This document shows positions 24,406 through 33,008 of a stretch of DNA of 64,000 nucleotides, piece after piece; positions within the stretch are counted from its first letter, which is position 1, and each line of letters begins with the position of its first letter. Under the pieces are notes generated by a model. The model worked only from the letters and a program-made list of their open reading frames with translations, ran no database searches and had not been told where the DNA came from. Source of the DNA: Lactiplantibacillus modestisalitolerans (GTDB lineage: Bacteria; Bacillota; Bacilli; Lactobacillales; Lactobacillaceae). The translations under genes were made by a program, and so were the position numbers. The stretch lies in NCBI RefSeq assembly GCF_005405425.1, contig NZ_BJEA01000012.1:62001-126000 (forward strand), given 5' to 3'.

Positions 24406-25818
24406 ATGAATGAACAAGCTTGTACCACCATTTTAGTCGGTAAGAAGGCCACCGTGGATGGTTCCACCATCATTGCCCGCAATGACGATACCTTTATGCC
24501 GGTCACCCCGCAAAAATTTATTGTGCACCCCGCCGTTCATGGGCGCAGTGAAACCCTAACGTCGGGTCAAAACGGATTCAGCGCACCGCTACCAGCGGAT
24601 GGTTATCGCTACCAATCCGTTCCGAATATTGAAGTTGCTGAAAAGGGCGTCTTCCCGGAAAACGGTTTTAACGAAAAAAACGTGGGGGTTTCCGCAACCG
24701 AAAGTGTTTATGGTAATGAACACACGTTAGCGTTCGACCCATTCGTTAAAAACGGCCTCGCCGAAGATAGCTTGCCAACGATGGTGACCCCCTTTATTGA
24801 TTCGGCCCGTGATGGAGTGGTCTATTTAGGAAAGTTAATTGCAAAGTACGGTTCGCCAGAAGGTAACGGTGTTCTGTTTAATGATAAAAATGACGTGTGG
24901 TATATGGAAATTGTCACGGGTCATCACTGGGTTGCGCAACGGATTCCAGACGACGCCTACGCGGTTGCCGCCAACCAAGTTGCTATTCAGTGGGTCGATT
25001 TTGACGATCCGGATAACTTTATGTGGTCGGATGGGATTCAAGCCTTCGTTGAACGCCACCATCTAAATCCAGATAAGCAGGGCTTTAATTTCCGGCACAT
25101 TTTTGGAACCGATACGGAAAAGGATCGCCACTACAATACGCCGCGGGTATGGTACGGTCAGCACTACTTTAACCCGGAAATTGAACAGGATCCGCAGTCG
25201 AGTGAATTGCCGTTTATTTGCCACGCCGCCAAAAAGATTTCCGTTGCTGACGTTGAATACGTTCTGGGTTCGCACTACAACGAAACGAAGTATGATCCGT
25301 TCTTAAATACACCGGAGGCTAAAAAGTTCCGGCCAATTTCGATGAACCGGACCCAAAATTCACACGTTATGCAAGTTCGTAACGACGTGCCCGAAGAACA
25401 GAGCGCGATTATGTGGATGACTTTTGGGATGCCCGCGTTCGCGCCGTACTTACCATTCCACGCGAACATTAGTGAAACGGATGCCAGTTTTGCGAATACC
25501 CCGCTAACTTTTGACATCAAGAGTGCTTACTGGTTGTACCGGACGGTGTCGATGATGGTGGAGACGCACTATGCTGACTTTGTGCAGGACGACATTGATT
25601 ATTTAAAGGAATGCCGGACGGAGTTGATGCAGTTCGTTGCTGAGACGGATGCTGCTGCGGTTAAACTCTCCGGTGCCGAATTAACGGCTTACTTAACGGC
25701 CCAGGACAAGCAAATGGTTGCCCAAATGCGCACTAAGGCGCAAGCGTTTATTGGGCGGTTGATTACGAAGGGCTTGTCGCTTTCGAAATTGACGTACAAC
25801 GTTGACATTAACCTTTAG
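24406..25818 (+). CDS. pepD: Dipeptidase, peptidase family C69 (PepD-type)
   Basis: Cytoplasmic dipeptidase that releases free amino acids from dipeptides; 470 residues. The N-terminal nucleophile cysteine is in MNEQACTTILVGKKA (Cys6), followed by DGSTIIARNDD, the hallmark of C69 dipeptidases of lactobacilli. Further family segments are WYMEIVTGHHWVAQRIPDD, YAVAANQV and RTQNSHVMQVR. There is no signal peptide. It has its own upstream region after the small-RNA locus and is followed 61 bp later by a small unknown gene. Lactobacilli usually have several paralogues, so the exact pepD number cannot be given. Confidence 0.93.
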   Translation: MNEQACTTILVGKKATVDGSTIIARNDDTFMPVTPQKFIVHPAVHGRSETLTSGQNGFSAPLPADGYRYQSVPNIEVAEKGVFPENGFNEKNVGVSATESVYGNEHTLAFDPFVKNGLAEDSLPTMVTPFIDSARDGVVYLGKLIAKYGSPEGNGVLFNDKNDVWYMEIVTGHHWVAQRIPDDAYAVAANQVAIQWVDFDDPDNFMWSDGIQAFVERHHLNPDKQGFNFRHIFGTDTEKDRHYNTPRVWYGQHYFNPEIEQDPQSSELPFICHAAKKISVADVEYVLGSHYNETKYDPFLNTPEAKKFRPISMNRTQNSHVMQVRNDVPEEQSAIMWMTFGMPAFAPYLPFHANISETDASFANTPLTFDIKSAYWLYRTVSMMVETHYADFVQDDIDYLKECRTELMQFVAETDAAAVKLSGAELTAYLTAQDKQMVAQMRTKAQAFIGRLITKGLSLSKLTYNVDINL

Positions 25819-25879
25819 ATTACCGCATTAATGGTCAAAAACGGTATAATAAAGGTACCAATCCAAGGGAGCTGAGAGT

Positions 25880-26131
25880 ATGGCTGAAAACGTTCTATTC
25901 AACCCGGGCGATGCCATTGCGGAATCGCACGACTATAATGAAGCACTTCGAAGCGCGGATATTTACAATGCAAAGCAGGGTCGCAAGCGCGGCATTTTGA
26001 TTGCGCGGCCCTTAGAGGAGGACCATGGTTATTCCGTTTTTTACGCGGATGATTTAATTGCGGCGGACGGGCCGAAGCCGGCGACGTCTGCGAAGCAGTA
26101 TCAGATTGAAAAGCGGTTGGGGAAGAAGTAA
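25880..26131 (+). CDS. Small hypothetical protein (83 aa)
   Basis: A soluble, mixed-charge protein (MAENVLFNPGDAIAESHDYN...) with no recognised family. ATG 25880 follows AGGGAG by 8 nt, and a perfect TATAAT lies at 25845-25850, so it is probably transcribed on its own. The C-terminus is basic (KRLGKK). The last A of its TAA is the first base of a family R repeat. Confidence 0.7.
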   Translation: MAENVLFNPGDAIAESHDYNEALRSADIYNAKQGRKRGILIARPLEEDHGYSVFYADDLIAADGPKPATSAKQYQIEKRLGKK

Positions 26132-26300
26132 GAGTGTGAGGGCCAGCGGGTTGATGCTGAGCACTACCTAGCTAAGGGCATGATGCCGGGCTTTGGTATT
26201 GTGCCCTTAGCGTAGTAGGCGCAGGCATCAGCTGGCCCGAACACGTTTCGGCTATAAAGCAGGCGCAGGCATCAGTTGGTCTGGAGCACGTTTCGACGAT
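26131..26300 (+). repeat. Family R repeat, one full unit plus a fragment
   Basis: AGAGTGTGAGGGCC begins at the stop codon of the 83-aa gene. The inner stem CTAAGGGCA..ATGCC and GGCAT..TGCCCTTAG is nearly perfect; the outer arms GGCCAGC..TGATGC and GCATCAGCTGGCC also pair. A fragment follows at about 26256-26300, then a terminator. Confidence 0.9.
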
Positions 26301-26315
26301 AATTATTTAAAAACC

Positions 26316-26354
26316 TAAATAAGACGGCGACTTTTGTCGCGGTCTTATTTTTTT
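26316..26354 (+). terminator. Terminator after repeat (83-aa gene unit)
   Basis: AAATAAGAC.GCGAC pairs with GTCGC.GTCTTATTT, then TTTTT. The repeat is therefore inside the 3' untranslated region. Confidence 0.85.
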
Positions 26355-26380
26355 AGCTGGTTAATTTCCCAGTGAATATA

Positions 26381-26426
26381 AATTGTCACCTGCAATATTG
26401 ATAACGGGTGACAATTAAATTATAAT
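26381..26426 (+). promoter_or_regulatory. bioY-birA promoter with BirA operator
   Basis: A perfect 10-bp inverted repeat, AATTGTCACC (26381-26390) and GGTGACAATT (26407-26416), has a 16-bp spacer, the geometry of Gram-positive BirA sites. It straddles the -35 box TTGATA (26398-26403), which is 17 bp from a perfect TATAAT (26421-26426). Holo-BirA binding would block transcription when biotin is plentiful. Confidence 0.85.
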
Positions 26427-26458
26427 GGAAACTATTCTAATTTAAAGGGGTGCGTCTA

Positions 26459-27031
26459 GTGACAGCACGCAATGTTTTAAAACCACTCGTGCGGGCCGCA
26501 ATGGTGACCGCACTAATTATTATTTTGGGACTCTTTCCGGGAATCCCCGTTGGAATTATTCCGGTCCCCATCGTTTTACAGAACATGGGGATTATTCTCG
26601 CTGGTGAGTTACTGGGGCGCCGGTACGGCACGCTTGCGGTTGGTGTCTTTTTGGCGTTAGCCGCGGTGGGGTTACCGGTCCTTTCCGGTGGTCGTGGCGG
26701 AGCCGCCGTCTTCGTTGGGCCGACTGGAGGCTACCTGTTCGGCTGGTTGCTAGTACCGTTACTGCTGGGCAGTTTACTCTACCACTTACCCGTTCAGCCG
26801 ACGCGCCATTGGTGGTGGGAGTTGTTGATTGTCTGGAGCGTTGGCATCTTCTTCGTGGACCTCGTTGGGGCTGGCTGGCTGGCGATTCAGGCTCACTTAG
26901 CTTTCTCGACGGCCCTCATTTCGAACGTGGCGTTTTTACCGGGCGACTTGCTCAAGGCGACGTTCGCGGTCTTCTTGTCGCGGCGGATTCGTAAAATTGT
27001 CCACTTGGAGGCTGGGGGTGCCAACCAGTGA
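26459..27031 (+). CDS. bioY: Biotin ECF transporter substrate-binding protein BioY
   Basis: Membrane S-component that captures biotin; 190 residues with about six hydrophobic segments. Typical BioY features are GIPVPIVLQNMGIILAGELL-like VPIVLQNMGIILAGELLGRR and GGRGGAAVFVGPTGGYLFGW. It works with the shared EcfA/A'/T module, encoded elsewhere. The start is GTG 26459, 8 nt after AAAGGGG; the in-frame GTG at 26450 overlaps the ribosome site. The gene overlaps birA by 4 nt (GTGA), so import and biotinylation are co-expressed. Confidence 0.95.
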   Translation: MTARNVLKPLVRAAMVTALIIILGLFPGIPVGIIPVPIVLQNMGIILAGELLGRRYGTLAVGVFLALAAVGLPVLSGGRGGAAVFVGPTGGYLFGWLLVPLLLGSLLYHLPVQPTRHWWWELLIVWSVGIFFVDLVGAGWLAIQAHLAFSTALISNVAFLPGDLLKATFAVFLSRRIRKIVHLEAGGANQ

Positions 27032-28002
27032 GCACGACCAAACAACGGGTGTTAAAAATACTCATAACGCACCCCCAGCAATGGTGTTCGGGGGATGCGT
27101 TAGCACGTGAACTGGCGGTGAGCCGTGAAAGCATTTCGAAGGCGGTGGCCCGGCTGCGTCGAAATGGGCATCAAATTGAAAGCCGCACGAAGCGTGGCTA
27201 CCGCTATCTTCAGGGCACCCAATTAGACGCGGACGCCATTCAGATGCTAGCGCCAGCGTTTCCCGGCACCGTCACGGCCGTACCAACGACTGCCTCAACG
27301 CAGTGGTTAGCCAAGCAAGCGCTGCGAGCGACTGGTACCGTTCAAGCGGCCGCCTTTTTGGCGGATGAACAAACGGCGGGTTATGGTCGGCGGGGGCGCG
27401 CGTTTTATTCGCCCAAAAATACCGGCCTATATTTAAGCCTGGTTTTGCCGAATCCAGACGTAGACTTGCGGCAGAGTGGCCTGCTTACAACCGGGGTGGC
27501 CGTCAACGTGGTTCGCGTTCTTCAGCGCTTTTATCCCGGAGTTGACTTTGGCTTGAAGTGGGTTAACGATATCGAAGTGGCACACCACAAAGTTGGGGGC
27601 ATCATCACGGAAGCTGATGTGGAGGTCGAGGCGGACGCCGTGACGGCGTTTGTCGTTGGGATTGGGTTAAACCTCACAACCACCAACTTTCCGGATGAAT
27701 TGGCATCTCAGGCGGCGGCAATTGCCCCGACCCACGTCGTTGACCGTAACCAATTAGCTGCGGCGCTACTGACTCAGTTGGTGGCGGCTTACCAGCGGTT
27801 TCCCGATGAAACCGACCTGGCGGCGTACCGCCGCCAATCGGTGATTCTAGGACGGCCGGTCCAGTTACAAACTGGGCAACGCACCGTTAGTGGCATTGCG
27901 CGGACGATTGATGACCAGGGGGCGTTGGTGCTGGAACACCCCGATGGCACGTGCCACCACTACTTGAGTGGTGAAGTCGTACGGGTACACCCAGCTAATT
28001 GA
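27028..28002 (+). CDS. birA: Bifunctional biotin--protein ligase / biotin repressor
   Basis: Activates biotin as biotinyl-AMP, transfers it to acceptor lysines, and represses biotin genes. It is 324 residues. The N-terminal HTH covers ~1-60 (VLKILITHPQQWCSGDALAR, SRESISKAVARLRRNGHQI). The ligase domain shows GYGRRGRAFYSP, KWVNDIEVAHHKVGGIITE and VVGIGLNL; a C-terminal SH3-like domain follows ~residue 270. The GTG start overlaps the bioY stop. The matching operator stands in front of the operon, indicating autoregulation. A strong terminator follows. Confidence 0.96.
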   Translation: MSTTKQRVLKILITHPQQWCSGDALARELAVSRESISKAVARLRRNGHQIESRTKRGYRYLQGTQLDADAIQMLAPAFPGTVTAVPTTASTQWLAKQALRATGTVQAAAFLADEQTAGYGRRGRAFYSPKNTGLYLSLVLPNPDVDLRQSGLLTTGVAVNVVRVLQRFYPGVDFGLKWVNDIEVAHHKVGGIITEADVEVEADAVTAFVVGIGLNLTTTNFPDELASQAAAIAPTHVVDRNQLAAALLTQLVAAYQRFPDETDLAAYRRQSVILGRPVQLQTGQRTVSGIARTIDDQGALVLEHPDGTCHHYLSGEVVRVHPAN

Positions 28003-28005
28003 AAA

Positions 28006-28060
28006 TAAAAGACACCAACCGGGATTATGATTTTGATCATAGTCCCGGTTGGCGTCTTTA
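28006..28060. terminator. Terminator after birA
   Basis: AAAGAC.CCAACCGGGA.TATGA pairs with TCATA.TCCCGGTTGG.GTCTTT, a stem of about 22 bp serving converging genes. Confidence 0.85.
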
Positions 28061-28088
28061 AATGGTGCGCGTGGGCACCAGCCAGAAA

Positions 28089-29255
28089 TCAGAGATTACC
28101 AGCGTTTTTTAACCGTTTTTCTAATAGGTAAGCGTCCATATAACCGAACGATAATTCGACGACTTGTTTTAACTCAATCATGGTACCAAGCCGGTTGACC
28201 CGGTTATCAGCATCGACGTTGTAGAAGATAAAGTGACCGTTTGTCAGTTGGCCGGGATAACCCGTCATAGCTGGAATCATTGGATTTTCAGTCGTTAAAT
28301 GAACGAGGTTGTTGAAAGTGGCCGCCTTGCGTAAGATGCTCTCGAAGAGGTCGGTCGTACCGTCAAACAAACGCTCGTTATTGAGGACGGGTTGGACGTT
28401 TAATTCAAACTGCTTATTCAGCTCGATAAAGCCCCGCATCGTCTGCAAATAATCGGAATCGGTCGTGACCGATTCAATCAGTGACCGGCGACAAAGGGTG
28501 TAGCCTCCAAACTGACCAGTCATATCAATTAAGTTAATCAAAACGCTATCTGCGTTTAAGGTATTGATAAAGCCAACGAAAAACATGCCGGATCCGTCCG
28601 CTGACCGGAGCGCAATCAATTGGTGCGTTTCCCGCGCAGTTGCGAGGGCGGAGCGCATGGCTTTGGGACTCGTCAGCCGGACCGCTGGATGGTGGTCGTG
28701 CGCCGTTTTAACGAAGGCGGTTTCCAACATCAGTTCAGTTCCCCGGAACTCTAAGACCTGGATGTCCGTTAGAGGAAGCTGTTGACTACCGCGGTGATGG
28801 AAGTTAAATTTATCAAACGTTTTGAACGTAAACGCCTGCTCAGTCACGTTTTGAACCTGGCCTTCCAGGTAATTATCCATACTGCTAAGCACTAATAGGA
28901 TGACTTGTTGAGACGTTTGGGCCCGCGTTAAAATTTGTGGTAACGCATCCTGATCGGCGGCTAACGTAATTGGTGCGTGCGGTACCGCGCTTAAGCCGTC
29001 ACTGACGGCGTTTTCCAAACGAAAGGCCATGTTGTCGAGGTCCTCACTCATCGTTTCCACTTCATCAATGACGCCGTAGCGCATAAACACGGCGCCGTCC
29101 TGTAAGCCCGCGTCGTCATAAGTGTTAATGACGACGCCGTCGGGTGCCAGACTATCAATATAGCCGGTATAAACGACCTCGGTATTGGCTTGATAAAGAT
29201 TGATGAGCTGGTTTTGTTGCACGGCAAGTTGTAAATCTTCAAAAATTGAACTCAT
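28089..29255 (-). CDS. Conserved-type hypothetical protein with four internal repeats
   Basis: A 388-residue soluble protein. Four segments (about residues 14-70, 115-170, 205-265 and 318-375) share a pattern of LI/VxLxxxxxxxxxGxI, then VxFxxxD/N, then LxxIxxVE. This suggests four small beta-barrel (Sm- or SH3-like) modules. ATG 29255 follows AAGGGGG by 9 nt. It is monocistronic. No catalytic motif and no signal peptide are visible; I do not recognise a named family. Confidence 0.75.
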   Translation of the reverse strand: MSSIFEDLQLAVQQNQLINLYQANTEVVYTGYIDSLAPDGVVINTYDDAGLQDGAVFMRYGVIDEVETMSEDLDNMAFRLENAVSDGLSAVPHAPITLAADQDALPQILTRAQTSQQVILLVLSSMDNYLEGQVQNVTEQAFTFKTFDKFNFHHRGSQQLPLTDIQVLEFRGTELMLETAFVKTAHDHHPAVRLTSPKAMRSALATARETHQLIALRSADGSGMFFVGFINTLNADSVLINLIDMTGQFGGYTLCRRSLIESVTTDSDYLQTMRGFIELNKQFELNVQPVLNNERLFDGTTDLFESILRKAATFNNLVHLTTENPMIPAMTGYPGQLTNGHFIFYNVDADNRVNRLGTMIELKQVVELSFGYMDAYLLEKRLKNAGNL

Positions 29256-29361
29256 CTGGTCTAACCCCCTTCATATTAGTTCATCATAGCACTTTTTGGG
29301 GTGGGGTTGCTTGATTATGTCGCGGGTGGTTAGTTGACTAATAATTGATGGTTGGCCGGTA

Positions 29362-29428
29362 ATACTAATTGGTGTTGATATACTGCCAACAGCTGGTGCA
29401 ACCGGTTGGCTGGAACACTGCAGCATCA
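29362..29428 (+). repeat. Family F2 fragment (left part only)
   Basis: AATTGGTGTTGATA and CCGGTTGGCTGGAACACTGC match the 5' part of the long copy at 18.6 kb; the right half is missing. It lies just beyond the terminator at 29443-29477. Confidence 0.7.
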
Positions 29429-29442
29429 TGGAGGTATAAAAA

Positions 29443-29477
29443 TTAGACGGATAATCGTTTTTCGATTATCCGTCTAA
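29443..29477 (-). terminator. Terminator of the 88-aa membrane protein gene
   Basis: A perfect 15-bp stem, TTAGACGGATAATCG and its complement, with a 5-nt loop and TTTTTATA on the minus strand. Confidence 0.85.
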
Positions 29478-29507
29478 CTCTTATTTTTAATTAAACCGTT
29501 CATCCAG

Positions 29508-29774
29508 TTAACCACGTAAGTAGCCGTAGCTGCCTAAAATTAATCCCAAGTAGCTCAACGCAACTACTAATGAAAATAACATGCCACTTCCGAGGGTGAA
29601 CCCCCGCCGGTGACAAAATAATAAACAGCTATTCGTTAAGAGGGCCAGTGTCAGTCCAGCTAGTAATACGCAGACTAGGCGTCCCCATTTTCCGAGTAGT
29701 GCACAACTAAACCCAATCAACGTGAGGCCAATCATGATCAGCCAACGTTGCCGCCTTGATAGTTGTCGTTGCAT
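29508..29774 (-). CDS. Small three-helix membrane protein (88 aa)
   Basis: Hydrophobic segments lie at about residues 10-27, 30-52 and 62-84 after a basic N-terminus (MQRQLSRRQRW). ATG 29774 has GGTGGGA about 6 nt upstream, and a terminator follows. No family is recognised. Confidence 0.6.
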   Translation of the reverse strand: MQRQLSRRQRWLIMIGLTLIGFSCALLGKWGRLVCVLLAGLTLALLTNSCLLFCHRRGFTLGSGMLFSLVVALSYLGLILGSYGYLRG

Positions 29775-29882
29775 AAGTCATCCCACCATTAATTATTGAC
29801 ATCCTAAATGTTCTTCAGATGAAATTTTACCATGATTAATGGCGGATTACCAACGTTGACAGCGGTTTAATGGGATTTACAG

Positions 29883-30842
29883 TTAAGCTTGCTGCTGCTT
29901 AGGAGTCGCTTGCGACGCTAAGACGTCGTCAAAGGCGTGGAACTTTTCAATAATGGTATTGGCAGAATTCAAAAACTTCGCCTGTTCGTCCTTAGTTAAC
30001 GCTAAGTGGGTGACCTGTTCAACCCCGTGCTTCCCAATGATGGCGGGTTGACCAACGTACGTTCCAAATTGTTCACTGTACGCGGAAACGGGGCAGGCCA
30101 AGCGGGCGTCGGCTAAGACCGCCTCGCTTAATTTAACGGCGCAGGTCGCGATGGCGTAACTCGTATAACCCTTCCCAGAATGGACGGCCCAGCCACCATG
30201 GCGGGCTTGCGCTTCAAGCGCATTTAAATCCAAGTGGTATTGGTCAACTAACTTGGTAATTGGAATGCCATTGACTTGGACCGTCGACCAAGCTGAAAAT
30301 TGAGACTCGCCGTGCTCACCATAAACGTAGCCCGAAACGTTTTTAGGATCACAATTGAAGACTTCGGCCACCACTTTTTGCATGCGCGCGGTATCCAAAA
30401 AGGTCCCGGTACCGAAAACTTGTTGCCGGGAGAGACCGGTTGCTCGTTGGAAATAGTGGGTGATGGCATCGCAGGGATTCATCGTATCAATCACGATTCC
30501 GTTGAAACCAGTCGCCTTTACCTTGGGTGCAATGTCCTGCACAATCTGCTTAGTGTATTCGAATTCGGCCCAGCGATTGCCGGACGCGTGGTCGAGGGCA
30601 TGAATGTTACCGCTGGTAATAAAGAGAATGTCCGTATCGCGTAGTTCATCGTAGTCGTTAATTTTAATAATCGTCCGGCTGTCCAAACGGGCCTGAGCGT
30701 CTTGTAAATCGAGTTGTTCCGCGCGCGCTTTTCCGGCGTTGGTATCAATTAAGACTAATTCGTCGGCAATTCCTTTACAGACTAGGGTATAAGCAACCGT
30801 GGCACCAACATGGCCCACGCCAATAATGGCATATTTTCGCAT
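29883..30842 (-). CDS. L-2-hydroxyisocaproate / L-lactate dehydrogenase family enzyme
   Basis: NAD-dependent reduction of a 2-oxoacid to an L-2-hydroxyacid; 319 residues. Motifs are GVGHVGATVAY (nucleotide fold), VLIDTN, the substrate-loop region after residue 80, TGTFLDTARMQ (substrate Arg) and YGEHGESQ (catalytic His). The run NCDPKNVSGYVYGEHG and the overall pattern fit L-2-hydroxyisocaproate dehydrogenase better than canonical lactate dehydrogenase. The usual NPVD is NPCD here. ATG 30842 follows GGAGG by 8 nt. It may reduce branched-chain or aromatic 2-oxoacids. Confidence 0.88.
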   Translation of the reverse strand: MRKYAIIGVGHVGATVAYTLVCKGIADELVLIDTNAGKARAEQLDLQDAQARLDSRTIIKINDYDELRDTDILFITSGNIHALDHASGNRWAEFEYTKQIVQDIAPKVKATGFNGIVIDTMNPCDAITHYFQRATGLSRQQVFGTGTFLDTARMQKVVAEVFNCDPKNVSGYVYGEHGESQFSAWSTVQVNGIPITKLVDQYHLDLNALEAQARHGGWAVHSGKGYTSYAIATCAVKLSEAVLADARLACPVSAYSEQFGTYVGQPAIIGKHGVEQVTHLALTKDEQAKFLNSANTIIEKFHAFDDVLASQATPKQQQA

Positions 30843-31317
30843 AAGCTGAACCTCCGATTTTAATTATTAAGACTAAAACTAATAATCTAATTAATTTTTA
30901 ATTTAACGGTGGTAAGTCTACCCCTGAATGAACGGTCACGTCAATCCTTAAACGGAAACTACGGGTGAGCTAGTAATAATCTTAAGTATTGGCGGAGCTA
31001 CGGGACGAAAATTGTCCCTGAAATTAAGATTATTAATCTAAAGACGGTTGTTTACTTTACAAAAGGTTGAATTCAGTCAGTCTCGTTTGGAATTATTAAA
31101 GTTCTAAAGCAATGTTTAAAGAAAACGACGTAAACGCAAGCTACTTAAATTTCGTAAGGATTAGGACGTGTGCGCTAATGAAAAGCAAGTGGTTGGGCTG
31201 GCTAAAAGCGAGTGTAAAAAAAGCTTACATTGAATAGGCGGATGAGCGCTTAATTGGGAGGCATAGTTTGGAAGCTGTCCAAAATATAGAAATGTCTCGG
31301 GGGTTAGGTGGGGATGA
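30843..31317. other. Intergenic region between hydroxyacid dehydrogenase and amt genes
   Basis: About 475 bp without a supported gene. It contains AT-rich stretches suitable for a minus-strand promoter. I see no clear hairpin, repeat family or riboswitch signature before the GlnR box at its right end. Confidence 0.5.
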
Positions 31318-31334
31318 TGTTATAATTTCTAACA
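31318..31334. promoter_or_regulatory. GlnR/TnrA box overlapping the amt -10 element
   Basis: TGTTA-TAATTTC-TAACA fits the consensus TGTNA-N7-TNACA exactly. It covers the perfect TATAAT (31321-31326), so bound GlnR would occlude the promoter. The placement predicts repression under nitrogen excess. Confidence 0.85.
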
Positions 31335-31362
31335 TCAAATGGCATGGATGGGAGTTGGCTTT

Positions 31363-32673
31363 ATGAGTGCAGCAAATTCAGCGTTTTTGATTTTATCGAG
31401 TATTTTAGTCTTCTTTATGACCCCGGGGTTAGCGTTTTTTTATGGGGGCCTAGTTTCCAAACGTAACGTGGTCAACACGTTACTGTCGGTGTTTATGATT
31501 TGTGGGTTGGCAATTTTGCTTTGGATTTTGGTTGGTTACACCCTCTCGTTTTCGGGCGACTTCGGCGGGGTGGTTGGGGATTTAAAGGCCATTTGGTTAC
31601 ATGGCGTGGATTTAACCGCGTTGACGGCCACTAAGATTCCAAACGGCCTGTACTTAGTCTTTCAGATGATGTTTGCGATTATTACGCCAGCGTTATTTGT
31701 GGGGGCGGTTGTTGGTCGGATTCGTTTTAAGTTCTTGCTGGCATTTATTGCTTGCTGGTCGATCTTGATCTATTACCCAATGGTCCACATGGTCTGGGCG
31801 GGCGGTTTTCTCGCTAAGTTGGGTGTGATTGACTTTGCCGGTGGGACGGTTGTTCATATTAACGCTGGGATTACGGCGCTAGTTTTATCAATTTTCCTAG
31901 GACCGCGGCACAAATATGGTAAGGACGCGTCCCAACATTACAACGTTTTGTGGGTCTTATTAGGAACGGCCATTCTGTGGATTGGATGGTACGGGTTCAA
32001 CGCCGGTTCCGCGTTGGCGATGAATAACGTGGCCGTTCAAGCCTTCTTAACGACGACGGTCGCAACCGCAACCTCGATGATGACGTGGATGGTCATTGAA
32101 ATGGTCACGAAGGGCAAACCAACCTTGGTTGGCGTTTGTACCGGGACGTTGTGTGGCTTGGTTGGAATTACACCGGCTTGTGGGTACGTCACCGTTTCGG
32201 GATCGTTTTGGATTGGGTTATTTGCAACGCTAGCCAGTTACACGTTCATTAACGTATTGAAGCCGCGGTTAGGCGTGGATGATGCGTTGGATGCGTTTGG
32301 GTGTCACGGCGTTTCCGGGATTGTTGGTAGTATCATGACCGGACTATTTGCGACTAAGCAGATTAATTCGTCGATTGCGTTAAACGGGCTTTTTTACGGG
32401 GGTGGCTTCCGGCTCTTTGGGCTCCAGTTACTTGCGACGGCCTTTACGATTGTGTTCACCACGGCCATTTGTATTGTGATTATTGTCCTTCTCAAGAAGG
32501 TGATCCGGATGCGGGTTGATGCCAAGGAAGAGGCGCTCGGCCTGGATGAAGGGGAGCATGGTGAGGTTGCTGACTATACGGTGCCGATGAGCCATGAGCT
32601 GATGACGATTCAGCAGCATAGTGATGAGTTTCAGGGTCAGTTGTCGCAGTTGTTGCGGCACCACGGTAATTAA
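31363..32673 (+). CDS. amtB: Ammonium transporter (Amt/MEP family)
   Basis: A membrane channel-transporter for ammonium, 436 residues with about eleven transmembrane helices. Family signatures are FYGGLVSKRNVVNT, GGTVVHINAG (first pore His) and DAFGCHGVSGIVGS (second pore His). The C-terminal tail (~residues 390-436) is charged and extends past the usual end. The start is ATG 31363, 8 nt after GGGAG. No glnK-type PII gene follows, unlike in many bacteria. The promoter carries a GlnR box. Confidence 0.96.
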   Translation: MSAANSAFLILSSILVFFMTPGLAFFYGGLVSKRNVVNTLLSVFMICGLAILLWILVGYTLSFSGDFGGVVGDLKAIWLHGVDLTALTATKIPNGLYLVFQMMFAIITPALFVGAVVGRIRFKFLLAFIACWSILIYYPMVHMVWAGGFLAKLGVIDFAGGTVVHINAGITALVLSIFLGPRHKYGKDASQHYNVLWVLLGTAILWIGWYGFNAGSALAMNNVAVQAFLTTTVATATSMMTWMVIEMVTKGKPTLVGVCTGTLCGLVGITPACGYVTVSGSFWIGLFATLASYTFINVLKPRLGVDDALDAFGCHGVSGIVGSIMTGLFATKQINSSIALNGLFYGGGFRLFGLQLLATAFTIVFTTAICIVIIVLLKKVIRMRVDAKEEALGLDEGEHGEVADYTVPMSHELMTIQQHSDEFQGQLSQLLRHHGN

Positions 32674-32691
32674 AGAATAAAGATTAGTTGG

Positions 32692-32740
32692 GAGCGTCGT
32701 GCTCAAATTCAGAGGTGAATTTGAGTGCGGCGCGTTTTTT
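32692..32740 (+). terminator. amt terminator
   Basis: CTCAAATTC pairs with GAATTTGAG, extended by GCG/CGC pairs, followed by TTTTTT. Confidence 0.85.
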
Positions 32741-32753
32741 GGGTATATTAGGA

Positions 32754-32967
32754 AGAGTATGAGGCCGAGTGGGTTGGTCCGAGGATTAGCCTAGCCACCG
32801 GCATTACGCGGGTTATGCGTGGTGTCGGTGGTGTAGCTAACCGCAGGACCAAGCTCGGCCGAACACGTTTCGGCTATAAGGCAGGAACGCGGCCGGTCTT
32901 TGGCATTGTGCCCTTAGCGTAGTAGGCGCAGGTATCAGCTGGCCCGAACATGTTTCGACCATAAAGC
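32754..32967 (+). repeat. Family R repeat, one full unit plus a mosaic unit
   Basis: Begins AGAGTATGAGGCC and has the second inner-arm type (GCCACCGGCATTACGC paired with GCGTGGTGTCGGTGG). It is followed by a shortened unit carrying TTTGGCATTGTGCCCTTAG. It lies 13 nt after the amt terminator, in the same direction as amt. Confidence 0.87.
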
Positions 32968-33008
32968 CGAAACGCACCACCCCAAATACAAGAAAGCGAG
33001 ATGTTAAC

